From Azospirillum sp. B21 (GTDB lineage Bacteria > Pseudomonadota > Alphaproteobacteria > Azospirillales > Azospirillaceae), in contig NZ_VTTO01000001.1 of NCBI RefSeq assembly GCF_008364825.1, positions 186,001 through 250,000 on the forward strand: a DNA stretch of 64,000 nt, read 5' to 3'. The notes under the pieces were generated by a model. It made no database searches. It had not been told where the DNA came from and saw nothing but the letters and a program-made list of their open reading frames with translations. Position numbers and translations under genes: made by a program. Positions within the stretch are counted from its first letter, which is position 1; the number at the start of each line of letters is the position of its first letter. Of this stretch, positions 29,397-37,864 are shown one piece after another.

Positions 29397-30413
29397 ATGC
29401 GGGTCCTCTCAACACCGGTCGCGCCGCGCTGGGCGGCCGGCTTTCTGTTCCTTGCCTTCGCTCTGGCCTTCGGCCCGGCCTTGGCGGCCGAACCGGAGCA
29501 GCTGGACCCGGAGCGCGTCGTCCGCTCCATCGTCGGCATCCGCGCCGTCGTGCCGCCCGACAGCCAGAGCGCCCGCAGCCTGGGAACGGAGCGCGAGGGC
29601 AGCGGCGTCGTCATCGACGGCTCCGGCCTGATCCTGACCATCGGATACACGGTGATGGAGGCCTCGCAGATCCAGGTCACCGCCGCCGATGGGCGCAGCC
29701 ATCCCGCCAACATGATCGCCTACGATCCCGTCAGCGGGTTCGGCCTGCTGCGGGCGGAATTGGGATTCCAGGCGCCCTGGCTGCGGCTGGCCGATTCGGC
29801 GGCGGTGAAGGAGGGTGACACGCTGCTGGCGCTGAGCGGCGGCGACGGCCGCGGTGCCGCCGCCGTGAAGGTGGTCAGCAAGCGGGAGTTCGCCGGCTAT
29901 TGGGAGTATCTGCTGGAGGAGGCGCTGTTCACCTTCCCGCCGATCCGCGCCTTCAACGGCGCCGCCCTGGTGAACCGCGAAGGCCGGCTGGTCGGCATCG
30001 GCTCGCTTCTGGTGATGGAGGCGATGGAAGGGCGCGGCCTTCCCGGCAACATGTTCGTCCCCGTCTCCGCCCTTGAACCAATCCTGGCCGACCTGCTCGC
30101 CTACGGCCGGCGGCAGGAGCCGGCGCGGCCCTGGCTGGGCGTCACCCTGCGGGAGGAGATGGGCCAGCTGATGGTGGAGAAGGTGTCGCCGCGCAGCCCG
30201 GCCGACTCGGCGGGCCTGCGCCCCGGTGACCGGATCGTAGGAGTCGGCGGTCAGCGCTTTACCGGACTGGCCGACTTCTACCGCAAGCTCTGGGGCCTGG
30301 GACCGGCGGGCGTGGTCGTGCCGCTGGAGGTGATGCGCGGCGCCACCTTGACCCCGGTGCCTGTGCCCTCGGCCGACCGCGTGAGGTTCCTGCGGCTGAA
30401 TCCGACCCTTTGA
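29397..30413 (+). CDS. Trypsin-fold PDZ protein, probable pseudo-protease (DegP/HtrA-like)
   Basis: A 338-residue exported protein: signal peptide (cleavage near ALA-AE, residue 30), an S1C trypsin-like domain (about 38-235) and one PDZ domain (about 243-335, RPWLGVTLREE, SPADSAGLRPGDRI). Aligned by eye to HtrA, all three catalytic residues are replaced: the His of LTNNHVV reads Tyr84 in LTIGYTV, the Asp is Gly114 in DPVSGFGLL, and the Ser of GNSGG is Asn187 in FNGAALVN. It is therefore likely a chaperone or binding protein rather than an enzyme. ATG 29397 follows GGGAG. No adjacent rpoE or mucD-type partner is seen. Confidence 0.85.
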   Translation: MRVLSTPVAPRWAAGFLFLAFALAFGPALAAEPEQLDPERVVRSIVGIRAVVPPDSQSARSLGTEREGSGVVIDGSGLILTIGYTVMEASQIQVTAADGRSHPANMIAYDPVSGFGLLRAELGFQAPWLRLADSAAVKEGDTLLALSGGDGRGAAAVKVVSKREFAGYWEYLLEEALFTFPPIRAFNGAALVNREGRLVGIGSLLVMEAMEGRGLPGNMFVPVSALEPILADLLAYGRRQEPARPWLGVTLREEMGQLMVEKVSPRSPADSAGLRPGDRIVGVGGQRFTGLADFYRKLWGLGPAGVVVPLEVMRGATLTPVPVPSADRVRFLRLNPTL

Positions 30414-30498
30414 CCGCACCACCCGGCCGCGTGCTTGTCGGCTCCGTTCCGGCGGTGCACCCTGCCGGCAACAGCCATCCCCTGGGACCGTGCCGACC

Positions 30499-31110
30499 AT
30501 GAACCATCCCGATATCGAGATTCTCGACAAGAAGACTCCCTACAAGGGCTTCCTGACCATCGACGTGTACCGCCTGCGCCACAAGAAGTTCGATGGAACC
30601 TGGACCGACGTGCTGCCGCCGCGCGAGGTCTGCGACCGCGGCGAGGCCGTGGGCGTCCTGCTGTACGACCCCGATCGCGATACCGTGGTGATGATCGAAC
30701 AGTTCCGCGTCGGCTCCGCCGCGGCGGGCGGCCCGGCCTGGATGACCGAGATCGTCGCCGGCATGGTCGGTGAAGGCGAAACTCCGGAAGAGGTGGCACG
30801 CCGCGAATCGCTGGAGGAGGCCGGCTGCGAAATCCGCGAGATCGAGCAGATTTGCGACTATTACGTCAGCCCCGGCGCCTTCACCGAATTGGTCACCGTC
30901 TTCTGCGGCCGAGTCGACAGCCGCAACCTCGCAGCCTCCGGCGGGCTGGAGGAGGAGCACGAGGACATCCGCATCATGGCCCTGCCGGCGGATGAGGTGA
31001 TCCGCATGATGGACGAGAACCGCCTGCGCAACTCCGTCGCCATCATCGCCATCGGCTGGCTCGCCCGCCATCGCGAGTCCCTGCGCAAGCGCTGGCTGGG
31101 TCAGGGGTGA
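30499..31110 (+). CDS. Nudix hydrolase, ADP-ribose pyrophosphatase type
   Basis: A 203-residue cytoplasmic hydrolase. The Nudix box is exact: G-x5-E-x7-REUxEExGU in GMVGEGETPEEVARRESLEE then AGC. The upstream GPAWMTEIVAGM and the downstream SPGAFTE segment (YYVSPGAFTELVTVF) are hallmarks of ADP-ribose pyrophosphatases (NudF). The ATG at 30499 has a better-spaced GGGAC than the in-frame GTG at 30490. The next downstream element is a palindromic repeat, then cysK. Confidence 0.9.
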   Translation: MNHPDIEILDKKTPYKGFLTIDVYRLRHKKFDGTWTDVLPPREVCDRGEAVGVLLYDPDRDTVVMIEQFRVGSAAAGGPAWMTEIVAGMVGEGETPEEVARRESLEEAGCEIREIEQICDYYVSPGAFTELVTVFCGRVDSRNLAASGGLEEEHEDIRIMALPADEVIRMMDENRLRNSVAIIAIGWLARHRESLRKRWLGQG

Positions 31111-31124
31111 GTGCGCTAGGTGCT

Positions 31125-31250
31125 TGCCCCCTCCCTTCTCATGCTGCGCATGGGTCCCTTCCCTCCCCCGCCTTCGGCGGTAGAGGGGAGAGTTTGCAAG
31201 GCGGCAGTCCCCTCTCCCACCGAAGGTGGGGGAGGGTTAGGGAGGGGGCA
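31125..31250. repeat. Palindromic dispersed repeat, copy A
   Basis: A 126-bp element bounded by TGCCCCCTCCC (31125-31135) and its inverted copy GGGAGGGGGCA (31240-31250), with C-rich left and G-rich right arms and internal short hairpins. Copy B lies at 58317-58441 with the same termini and nearly the same length. Both are intergenic, one in the 3' region of the Nudix gene, the other between etfB and etfA. Confidence 0.8.
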
Positions 31251-31318
31251 TTCGAAGCCTGCACTCGATCAATTTTCACATTCAAACTGCGTTCAATGCA
31301 GCATTTCACACCCTCATC

Positions 31319-31349
31319 TTGAAACCGGTGACCGCAGCCCTGATAGTAT
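31319..31349 (+). promoter_or_regulatory. Possible housekeeping promoter of cysK
   Basis: TTGAAA (31319-31324), 17-bp spacer, GATAGT (31342-31347), in an AT-rich patch. It would start transcription near 31355, about 32 bases before the cysK start codon. Confidence 0.45.
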
Positions 31350-31386
31350 CGGCAGCATTCCACATCAGACCTTGGGAGTACCCGTC

Positions 31387-32388
31387 TTGGACATCCGCAA
31401 CGGCTTCATCGGCGCCATCGGCAACACGCCGCTGATTCGCCTGGAAGGGCCATCGAAGGCGACGGGCTGCGAGATTCTGGGCAAGGCGGAGTTCCTGAAC
31501 CCGGGCGGGTCGGTGAAGGACCGCGCCGCCCTCGCCATCGTCCGCGACGCGGAACAGCGCGGGCTGCTGCGCCCCGGCGGCACCATCGTCGAGGGCACCG
31601 CCGGCAACACCGGCATCGGGCTGGCCCTTGTCGGCAATGCGTTGGGCTATCGCACCGTCATCGTGATGCCGGAAACACAAAGCCAGGAAAAGAAGGACAT
31701 GCTGCGGCTGATCGGCGCCGACCTGCGCCTCGTCCCGGCAGTCCCCTATTCCAACCCCGACAATTACGTCCGCTATTCCGGCCGGCTCGCCGAGGAACTG
31801 GCGAAGACCGAGCCGAACGGCGTCGTCTGGGCAAACCAGTTCGACAACACCGCCAACCGCGAGGGGCACCGCACCACCACCGGACCGGAGATCTGGGAGC
31901 AGACCGGCGGCAAAATCGACGCCTTCACCTGCGCGGTGGGCAGCGGCGGCACGCTGGCCGGCATCGCCCTGGCGCTGAAGGAGCGGAACCCGAACATCCG
32001 CATCACGCTCGCCGACCCGATGGGTGCGGCGCTGTTCAGCTACTACACCAAAGGCGAGCTGAAGTCGGAAGGCAGTTCCATCACCGAAGGCATCGGCCAG
32101 GGCCGCATCACCGCCAACCTGGAAGACGCACCGATCGACGACGCAGTGCAGATCCCGGATGAGGAAGCGCTGCCGATCATCTTCGACCTGATCAAGACGC
32201 AGGGCCTGGTTCTGGGCGGCTCTTCGGGCATCAACATCGCCGCGGCGATGCGGGTGGCGCGCGACCTCGGCCCCGGCCACACGGTGGTGACCATCCTGTG
32301 CGACGGGGGGCAGCGTTACCAATCGAAGCTCTTCAATCCTGACTTCCTCCGTGAGAAGAATCTTCCGGTGCCAGACTGGCTGGCCTGA
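31387..32388 (+). CDS. cysK: Cysteine synthase A
   Basis: CysK makes cysteine from O-acetylserine and sulfide with PLP. The 333-residue protein has NTPLIRL (about 13-19), the PLP lysine in NPGGSVKDR, the substrate loop TAGNTGIGLA and the phosphate loop GSGGTLAG. No ATG precedes the conserved start; the TTG at 31387 follows GGGAG and gives the usual N-terminus MDIRNGF, so it is preferred over the much longer open frame. The TAGNTG form (rather than TSGNTG) is found in many alphaproteobacterial members. alaX follows at 27 bp. Confidence 0.92.
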   Translation: MDIRNGFIGAIGNTPLIRLEGPSKATGCEILGKAEFLNPGGSVKDRAALAIVRDAEQRGLLRPGGTIVEGTAGNTGIGLALVGNALGYRTVIVMPETQSQEKKDMLRLIGADLRLVPAVPYSNPDNYVRYSGRLAEELAKTEPNGVVWANQFDNTANREGHRTTTGPEIWEQTGGKIDAFTCAVGSGGTLAGIALALKERNPNIRITLADPMGAALFSYYTKGELKSEGSSITEGIGQGRITANLEDAPIDDAVQIPDEEALPIIFDLIKTQGLVLGGSSGINIAAAMRVARDLGPGHTVVTILCDGGQRYQSKLFNPDFLREKNLPVPDWLA

Positions 32389-32415
32389 GTCCTTCCAAGG
32401 GAGCCCCAGGGAGAC

Positions 32416-33123
32416 ATGGACGCGCTATTCCGTGAGGACGCCTACGCCCGCAACTGCGTCGCCACCGTCACGGCGGTGGACGAGCGCGGCATCCGGCTCG
32501 ACCGCACCGTCTTCTATCCGACCGGCGGCGGGCAGCCGGGCGACAGCGGGACCTTGCGCTTCGACGGGCTGGAAGTCCGCATCAAGGACACGGTGAAGGG
32601 CGACGGCGGCGCCGACGACGTCATCCATGTGCCGGAGGACGGGCAGGAGCTGCCCACCCCCGGCACCGCGGTGGAGGCGGTGATCGATTGGGAGCGTCGC
32701 CACCGCCACATGCGGATGCACACCGCCCTGCACCTGCTGTGCGCCGTCGTTCCGGGATCGGTCACCGGCGGACAGATCGGCGCGGACAAGAGCCGGCTCG
32801 ACTTCAACGTACCGGCCGAATCGCTGGACAAGGATGCCATCGCCGAGGCGGTGAACAGGCTGATCGCCGCCGACACGCCCGTCGGCACCCAGTGGATCAC
32901 CGACGAGGAAATGGCGGCGAAGCCGGAACTGGTCCGGACCATGTCGGTGAAGCCGCCGACAGGCAGCGGCCGCGTCCGTCTGCTGAGCGTGGAGGGCGTC
33001 GATCTGCAGCCTTGCGGGGGCACCCATGTCGCCCGCACCGGCGAGATCGGCGGAATCGAGGTGACGAAGATCGAAAACAAGGGCAAGCAGAACCGGCGCG
33101 TCGTCATCGCGCTGAAGGACTGA
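32416..33123 (+). CDS. alaX: AlaX-type alanyl-tRNA editing protein
   Basis: A free-standing editing domain related to the C-terminal part of AlaRS that hydrolyses Ser- or Gly-tRNA(Ala). The 235 residues have the zinc-binding motifs HTALH (about 102-106) and CGGTH (about 198-202) and the FYPTGGGQPGDSG loop at residue 35. It follows cysK by 27 bp and precedes sseA by 34 bp, so the three probably form one transcript. Why editing and cysteine metabolism are joined is not shown; shared serine supply is one possible reason. Confidence 0.93.
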   Translation: MDALFREDAYARNCVATVTAVDERGIRLDRTVFYPTGGGQPGDSGTLRFDGLEVRIKDTVKGDGGADDVIHVPEDGQELPTPGTAVEAVIDWERRHRHMRMHTALHLLCAVVPGSVTGGQIGADKSRLDFNVPAESLDKDAIAEAVNRLIAADTPVGTQWITDEEMAAKPELVRTMSVKPPTGSGRVRLLSVEGVDLQPCGGTHVARTGEIGGIEVTKIENKGKQNRRVVIALKD

Positions 33124-33157
33124 GCCCATTCACCGAGCTTCTTGAAGGACGCGCAGC

Positions 33158-34060
33158 ATGAGCGACAGCACCGTTGACCCGCTGACCGGCCCCGTCGTCT
33201 CCACCGACTGGCTTGCCCGCAACCTCGGCCGGCCGGGCCTGAAGCTGCTCGACGGGTCCTGGCACATGCCGGCCCTGAAGCGCGACATCCGGGCGGAGTT
33301 CGCCGCCAGCCACATCCCCGGCGCCCGCCTGTGCGACGTCGACGAGGTGGCGGCGCCGGACACCCATCCGCTGCCGCACATGGCCCCCGACGAGGCGACC
33401 TTCGCCGCGAAGATCGGCGCGCTGGGCATCGGCGACGGCGACACGGTGGTGGTCTATGACACCGCGGGCATGGCGACCGCCGCGGCGCGCGTCTGGTGGC
33501 TGTTCCGCCTGTTCGGCTTCGACCGTGTGGCGGTTCTGGACGGCGGTCTGCCGAAATGGCTGGCGGAAGGACGCCCGACGGAAGCAGGTGAGCCGGCCCC
33601 GGCACAGCAGGCGAGCTTCACTGCGCGCAGGCGTCCGGAGCTGATCCGCAGCGCCGATCAGGTTCTCGCCAACATCGATGCGAGGGCCGACCAGATCACC
33701 GATGCCCGCGCCCAGCCGCGATTCGAAGGCGCGGTAGCGGAGCCCTGGCCCGGACGGCGCAGCGGCCGCATTCCCGGCAGCTTCAACCTGCCCCACACCG
33801 ACCTGATCGATCCTGAAACCAAGACCCTGCTTCCGCCGGACGCCATCGCTGCCAAGGCGCGTGCCGCCGGTCTCGACCTCGACCGGCCGGTGGTCGCCTC
33901 CTGCGGCAGCGGCATCACCGCCTGCGTCCTCGCGCTGGGCCTTGCCGCCGCCGGCAAGCCGGACGTGGCGATCTATGACGGCTCCTGGGCCGAATGGGGT
34001 CTGCGGGAGGATCTGCCGCTGGAGACCGGACCGCGGGAAGCCGAAGCGCGGCGACCGTGA
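33158..34060 (+). CDS. sseA: 3-mercaptopyruvate sulfurtransferase
   Basis: SseA moves sulfur from 3-mercaptopyruvate to a thiol or cyanide acceptor. It has two rhodanese domains (about 12-140 and 165-290). The active-site loop is SCGSGITAC with nucleophile Cys249, and CGSGxT is the mercaptopyruvate type. Length of 300 residues fits. Its stop overlaps the start of the next GNAT gene (GTGA). Confidence 0.93.
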   Translation: MSDSTVDPLTGPVVSTDWLARNLGRPGLKLLDGSWHMPALKRDIRAEFAASHIPGARLCDVDEVAAPDTHPLPHMAPDEATFAAKIGALGIGDGDTVVVYDTAGMATAAARVWWLFRLFGFDRVAVLDGGLPKWLAEGRPTEAGEPAPAQQASFTARRRPELIRSADQVLANIDARADQITDARAQPRFEGAVAEPWPGRRSGRIPGSFNLPHTDLIDPETKTLLPPDAIAAKARAAGLDLDRPVVASCGSGITACVLALGLAAAGKPDVAIYDGSWAEWGLREDLPLETGPREAEARRP

Positions 34061-34491
34061 CCGATCCCGTCACCGTCCGGCCCTGCAGCGCGGAAGACTG
34101 CGATGCCGTCGTGGCACTGTGGACCGCCTGCGGGCTGGTGGTGCCCTGGAACGATCCGGCGGCGGACTTCGCGCTGGCGCTGTCGAAGTCCAGTTCGACG
34201 GTGCTTGCCGCAGTCGACGGCGGCAGGATCGTCGCCACCGCCATGGTCGGGCAGGATGGACACCGCGGCTGGATCTATTACGTCGCGGTGGACCCAGCCC
34301 GGCAGGGCCGCGGCCTCGGCCGCCGTATGGTGGCGGAGGCGGAAGGCTGGCTGGGTGCCGCCGGCATGCCCAAGGTCCAACTCCTCGTCCGCGAGACCAA
34401 CCAACGGGTGCTGGCCTTCTACGAACGTCTCGGCTATGCCAGATCGCCCGTCACGATGATGCAGAAATGGCTGACCAACCCTTCTCCCTGA
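34057..34491 (+). CDS. GNAT acetyltransferase (YpeA-like)
   Basis: A 144-residue GNAT protein with the acetyl-CoA loop [15 protein letters not shown] (about 82-96) and C-terminal [18 protein letters not shown] is the pattern of the YpeA group, whose substrate is unknown. It starts with GTG overlapping the sseA stop by 4 bases and overlaps the next GNAT gene by 25 bp, so translation is tightly coupled. Confidence 0.88.
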   Translation: MTDPVTVRPCSAEDCDAVVALWTACGLVVPWNDPAADFALALSKSSSTVLAAVDGGRIVATAMVGQDGHRGWIYYVAVDPARQGRGLGRRMVAEAEGWLGAAGMPKVQLLVRETNQRVLAFYERLGYARSPVTMMQKWLTNPSP

Positions 34492-35084
34492 CCCGCCCCG
34501 CCGTTCCCGCCGCCAGCCGGCCGGGCCATCTGCCGGTGATCGTCACCTATCTGCAGATGACCGCGCCGCCGGCCCACGAGCCGGTGCGCCAGCCGAAAGG
34601 CAACCTGTCGCTGCTGCGGGCGAATCCGCCGACCTGGTCCTTCTACCGCTATCTCTACGACACGGTGGGCGAGCCCTGGCTGTGGCACGAACGCCGCCGC
34701 ATGCCGCGCAAGGAGTTGGAGCGCTCAATCCTCGACCCACTGGTGGAGGTCTGGGTGCTTTATGTCGACGGCACGCCCGCCGGCTTCGCGGAACTGGACC
34801 GGCGGACCAGCGAGACCGACTTGGCTTATTTCGGGCTGATCCCCGACTTCATCGGCCACAAGCTCGGCCCCTGGGTGCTCGACAGCATCATCCGCAAGGC
34901 GTGGGAAGGCGGCGCGAAGAAGCTGCTCGTCAACACCTGCACCTTCGACCATCCGAAGGCGCTGCCGCTATACCAGAGCATGGGCTTCGTCCCCACCCGC
35001 CATGTCGCCCGCGAGGTGCGCGACCCCCGGCTGGACGGCGTTCTGCCGCGCAGCGCGGGGGAGCATATTCCGCTGGCGGGGTGA
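34467..35084 (+). CDS. GNAT acetyltransferase
   Basis: A 205-residue GNAT protein. After an N-terminal stretch there is PPTWSFYRYLYDTVGEPWLWHERRRM, a pattern seen in a distinct GNAT subgroup, then the core strand WVLYVDGTPAGFAELDRR and the C-terminal ALPLYQSMGF (about 170-179). The acetyl-CoA loop is unusual, with IGHKLGPWVLDS in place of Q/RxxGxG/A. Substrate unknown. The ATG at 34467 lies inside the preceding gene. Confidence 0.87.
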   Translation: MADQPFSLTRPAVPAASRPGHLPVIVTYLQMTAPPAHEPVRQPKGNLSLLRANPPTWSFYRYLYDTVGEPWLWHERRRMPRKELERSILDPLVEVWVLYVDGTPAGFAELDRRTSETDLAYFGLIPDFIGHKLGPWVLDSIIRKAWEGGAKKLLVNTCTFDHPKALPLYQSMGFVPTRHVAREVRDPRLDGVLPRSAGEHIPLAG

Positions 35085-35233
35085 GGCTGGGGCATCGTCC
35101 GTCAACGCGCCTCCCCCTTGACCACCCCAGCCACCCCGCCCCATCTACCGCGGGATGCCGGAACCCATTTGCGGGCCGGTGCGTTCCTTCGGGCGAGGCG
35201 GAAGCTCCGCCGTGACGATGGGGAGATGGGGCC

Positions 35234-35479
35234 TTGGTGGGCTGGATCATTCGGACGCTGGTGCTGTGCTTCGTCGTCGGCTTCGTGCTGTCGTTTCTGA
35301 ACATCAACCCGGCCAGCATCCTGACCAACAGTTGGCAAACGATACAGGACATCGCAGCGCTGTTGGTCGAAGCCGGCGGCTGGGCCTTGCCCTATATCCT
35401 GATCGGCGCCGTGGTGGTGGTGCCGTTGTCGCTGCTCGGGCTGATCCTGCGCTGGAACCGCTCCCGTCCGCCGTCCTGA
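35234..35479 (+). CDS. Small two-helix membrane protein
   Basis: An 81-residue protein with two hydrophobic helices (about 4-22 and 51-73), joined by NPASILTNSWQTIQDIAALL, which may be a membrane-parallel or periplasmic amphipathic helix. It matches the pattern of short integral membrane proteins of the DUF6460 type; no function is known. Start is either the TTG at 35234 or the adjacent GTG at 35237, preceded by GGGGAG. It converges with the sRNA 1 terminator. Confidence 0.7.
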   Translation: MVGWIIRTLVLCFVVGFVLSFLNINPASILTNSWQTIQDIAALLVEAGGWALPYILIGAVVVVPLSLLGLILRWNRSRPPS

Positions 35480-35498
35480 AACCAGCCTGATCGCGGAC

Positions 35499-35534
35499 AA
35501 AAAAACAGGAGGCACCGGAACCGGAGCCTCCTGT
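35499..35534 (-). terminator. Terminator of small RNA 1
   Basis: On the minus strand ACAGGAGGC and GCCTCCTGT (35526-35534 with 35505-35513) form a 9-bp stem around a 12-nt loop, followed by seven T residues. Confidence 0.9.
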
Positions 35535-35556
35535 GAAACAGGGAGGGTTAGAGACA
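35499..35556 (-). ncRNA. Predicted small RNA 1 (FNR-box family)
   Basis: About 58 nt, transcribed leftward. Its 5' end is the invariant TGTCTCTAACCCTCCCTGT (35556-35538), immediately followed by an intrinsic terminator (35534-35505 stem, seven T). The FNR-like box at 35591-35604 is centred 41.5 nt before the first base, the class II activator position. Nothing here is coding. The CCCTCCC core is complementary to strong Shine-Dalgarno sequences. It is one of three copies in the window. Confidence 0.75.
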
Positions 35557-35590
35557 GTCATAGGTCTACGCCCTCATCCCGCCTGCCGCG

Positions 35591-35604
35591 TTGATGCATG
35601 TCAA
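35591..35604. promoter_or_regulatory. FNR/FixK-type box of small RNA 1
   Basis: TTGATGCATGTCAA on the plus strand, one mismatch to TTGAT-N4-ATCAA. It is centred at 35597.5, 41.5 nt before the predicted 5' end of sRNA 1 (minus strand). Confidence 0.65.
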
Positions 35605-35640
35605 CGGAACGGCGCTTTTCACCGGCGGCCCTCCCGGCAA

Positions 35641-35676
35641 AGAAAAACCGGAGACATCCATGCGGATGCTCCGGTT
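35641..35676 (-). terminator. Terminator of small RNA 2
   Basis: AACCGGAG (minus strand, complement of 35669-35676) pairs with CTCCGGTT (35646-35653), with an inner CATCC/GGATG extension and one bulged base. The run TTTTTCTTT follows on the minus strand. Confidence 0.88.
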
Positions 35677-35703
35677 CAGTGATACAGGGAGGGTTAGAGA
35701 CAA
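35641..35703 (-). ncRNA. Predicted small RNA 2 (FNR-box family)
   Basis: About 62 nt, transcribed leftward, 146 bp upstream of sRNA 1 in the same direction. It has the same 19-nt 5' element (35702-35684), then a different terminator hairpin. Its FNR box (35738-35751) is a perfect consensus, centred 42.5 nt before the element. Between the two copies only the box and the 19-mer are conserved; the hairpin stem sequences differ, which argues for selection on function. Confidence 0.77.
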
Positions 35704-35737
35704 CACGGACCTTATCCGGAAACGGATATGCGCTTCG

Positions 35738-35751
35738 TTGATCTGCATCAA
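35738..35751. promoter_or_regulatory. FNR/FixK-type box of small RNA 2
   Basis: TTGATCTGCATCAA is a perfect TTGAT-N4-ATCAA site. It lies between hisC (47 bp away) and sRNA 2, centred at 35744.5. Confidence 0.75.
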
Positions 35752-35798
35752 AAGCGGTGAAAATCTCTGTCTCCCGATCGCCTCGAAACCCTCGGCCC

Positions 35799-36884
35799 TC
35801 AACCGAGAATTTCGGCCAGCGCCACGACCAGCGCCTTGTTCTCCTCCTCGCGGCCAACGGTGATGCGCAGGCAGTCAGGCAGGCCATAGTCGGCCACCGG
35901 CTTCACCAGGATGCCGCGGCGGGCGAGATGGTCGATCACCGCCTGGGTGCCCAGCGACGGGTCGGTCGGAACGCGGGCCAGCACGAAGTTGCAGACGCTG
36001 GGATAGACGCGCAGCCCCACCCGCTCCAACTCGCGCGACAGCCAGGGCAGCCACTGCGCATTGTGGGCGAAGGTCGCCTCCTCATGCTCCGCGTCGCTCA
36101 GTGCGGCGGCGGCGGTCAATTGGGCGGGGAGCGAGACGTTGAAGGCGCCGCGGATGGCGTTCACCGCCTCGATGACCGTGGAGGGACCATAGCCCCAGCC
36201 CACCCGCAAGCCGGCCAGCCCGTGCATCTTGGAGAAGGTGCGGATCAGCAGGACATTGTCGGAGTTTTCGACGATCTCCGTTCCGTCGCTGTAGTCCGGC
36301 ATCCGGCAATAATCGGCATAGGCGGAATCCAGAACCAGCAGCGTGTGCGACGGCAAGCCGGCGCGCAGCCGTTGCACCGCCTCGGCCGGGATGTAGGTGC
36401 CGGTCGGGTTGTTCGGGTTGGCGAGGAAGCAGATCCGCGTGCGCTCCGTCGCGCGGTCAATCATCGCCTCAACATCCACGACCATGTCGCGCTCCGCCGC
36501 GACGACAGCGGTGGCGCCGGTGGCGCGGATCGCCTTGATGAAACCGCGATAGCCGCGCTCGTGGCACAGCACCTCGTCACCGGGGCCGGCGAAGGCCTGG
36601 GCGACCAAATGGATCAGTTCCTCCGATCCGGCGGTGCAGACGATGTGGTCGGCGTCGATGGAATGGCGGCGCGCGATGGCATGGCGCAGCGGATCCTGGT
36701 CCCAGTCGGGATAGCAGTGGATGCGGGTTGCCGCCTCGCAATAGGCATCGAGGGCCAGCGGGCTGGGTCCAAGCGGGTTGTGGGTCAGGGACAGGTCGAT
36801 CCACCGGCGGCCGTCGCGGGGCGGGCGAACGGGACGGTACGGCTTGATCTGGCCAACGCTGGGACGGGGGCTGAGCAGGTCCAT
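35799..36884 (-). CDS. hisC: Histidinol-phosphate aminotransferase-like enzyme
   Basis: A 361-residue PLP aminotransferase of the HisC type, which converts imidazole-acetol phosphate and glutamate to histidinol phosphate. Motifs are NPLGPSPLA (about 36-44), NPNNPTG, DSAYADYC, and the PLP lysine in RTFSKMHGLAGLRVGW. HisC-like enzymes sometimes act on aromatic amino acids instead, and in Azospirillum relatives more than one copy is common. It stands outside any his operon; the two predicted sRNAs follow on the same strand. Confidence 0.88.
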   Translation of the reverse strand: MDLLSPRPSVGQIKPYRPVRPPRDGRRWIDLSLTHNPLGPSPLALDAYCEAATRIHCYPDWDQDPLRHAIARRHSIDADHIVCTAGSEELIHLVAQAFAGPGDEVLCHERGYRGFIKAIRATGATAVVAAERDMVVDVEAMIDRATERTRICFLANPNNPTGTYIPAEAVQRLRAGLPSHTLLVLDSAYADYCRMPDYSDGTEIVENSDNVLLIRTFSKMHGLAGLRVGWGYGPSTVIEAVNAIRGAFNVSLPAQLTAAAALSDAEHEEATFAHNAQWLPWLSRELERVGLRVYPSVCNFVLARVPTDPSLGTQAVIDHLARRGILVKPVADYGLPDCLRITVGREEENKALVVALAEILG

Positions 36885-37046
36885 AACCTCGGTCTCCGTG
36901 AGCGATTCGGTCGAGCAGCACGTCAGGCGACCGATTGAACCGCAAACCGGTGCGCAGCGCTACAGGACATTGCGCCGCGCACGGTGATCCGAGGTGTTTT
37001 GTTTCCGAATGACGGACCGGACGTAACCGCCGGTCCGCAGCCGGGA

Positions 37047-37835
37047 TCAGTGGTTTAGAATTTGGCTGAGGAAGAGACGCGTGCGCTCCGACTTCGGATT
37101 CGAGAAGAAATTGTCCGGCGTGTCCTGCTCAACGATCTCGCCGCGGTCCATGAAGATCACCCGGTCGGCGACCGACTTGGCAAACCCCATCTCGTGCGTC
37201 ACGCACAGCATGGTCATGCCGTCCTCGGCCAGACCGATCATGACATCCAGAACTTCCTTCACCATTTCGGGGTCGAGGGCCGAGGTCGGCTCGTCGAACA
37301 GCATCACCTTCGGGCTCATGCACAGCGACCGCGCAATGGCGACGCGCTGCTGCTGTCCGCCCGACAGCTGGCCGGGATACTTGTAGGCCTGCTCGGCGAT
37401 GCGCACCCGCTTCAGGTAGCTCATCGCGATCTCCTCCGCTTCCGCCTTCGGCTTCTTGCGGACCCAGATCGGGGCGAGCGTGCAGTTCTCCAGCACGGTC
37501 AGGTGCGGGAACAGGTTGAAGTGCTGGAACACCATGCCGACCTCGCGCCGGACCAGTTCGATGTTCTTCAGGTTGTTGGTCAACTCGATCCCATCGATGA
37601 CGATGGTGCCCTTCTGATGCTCCTCAAGCCGGTTCAGGCAACGGATCATCGTCGATTTGCCGGAGCCCGAGGGGCCGCAGACGACGATGCGCTCGCCCTT
37701 CTGGACGTTGAGGTCGATGTTCTTCAGGACGTGGAACTCGCCGTACCACTTGTTGACGCCCGTGCAGCGGATGATTTCCTCGCCGCTGAGAACGTGCTTG
37801 GCCTTGGCGTTGCCCTGGGACATGGCCTGGGACAT
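37047..37835 (-). CDS. aapP: General L-amino acid ABC transporter, ATPase AapP
   Basis: The 262-residue ATPase of a polar-amino-acid importer. Walker [10 protein letters not shown] (about 54-62), Q loop FQHFNLFPH, signature LSGGQQQR and Walker [12 protein letters not shown] are all present. The start is the first of two near-adjacent ATGs (37835, 37820). It is the last gene of the aapJQMP operon, 29 bp after aapM. Confidence 0.94.
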   Translation of the reverse strand: MSQAMSQGNAKAKHVLSGEEIIRCTGVNKWYGEFHVLKNIDLNVQKGERIVVCGPSGSGKSTMIRCLNRLEEHQKGTIVIDGIELTNNLKNIELVRREVGMVFQHFNLFPHLTVLENCTLAPIWVRKKPKAEAEEIAMSYLKRVRIAEQAYKYPGQLSGGQQQRVAIARSLCMSPKVMLFDEPTSALDPEMVKEVLDVMIGLAEDGMTMLCVTHEMGFAKSVADRVIFMDRGEIVEQDTPDNFFSNPKSERTRLFLSQILNH

Positions 37836-37864
37836 GTGACGTGGTCTCCCTTGACGGCGTGGAT

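Noticed and set aside
31120-31386. cysK start far upstream in frame
   Set aside because: The extension crosses the palindromic repeat and carries no conserved residues; the TTG with a Shine-Dalgarno site fits the family.
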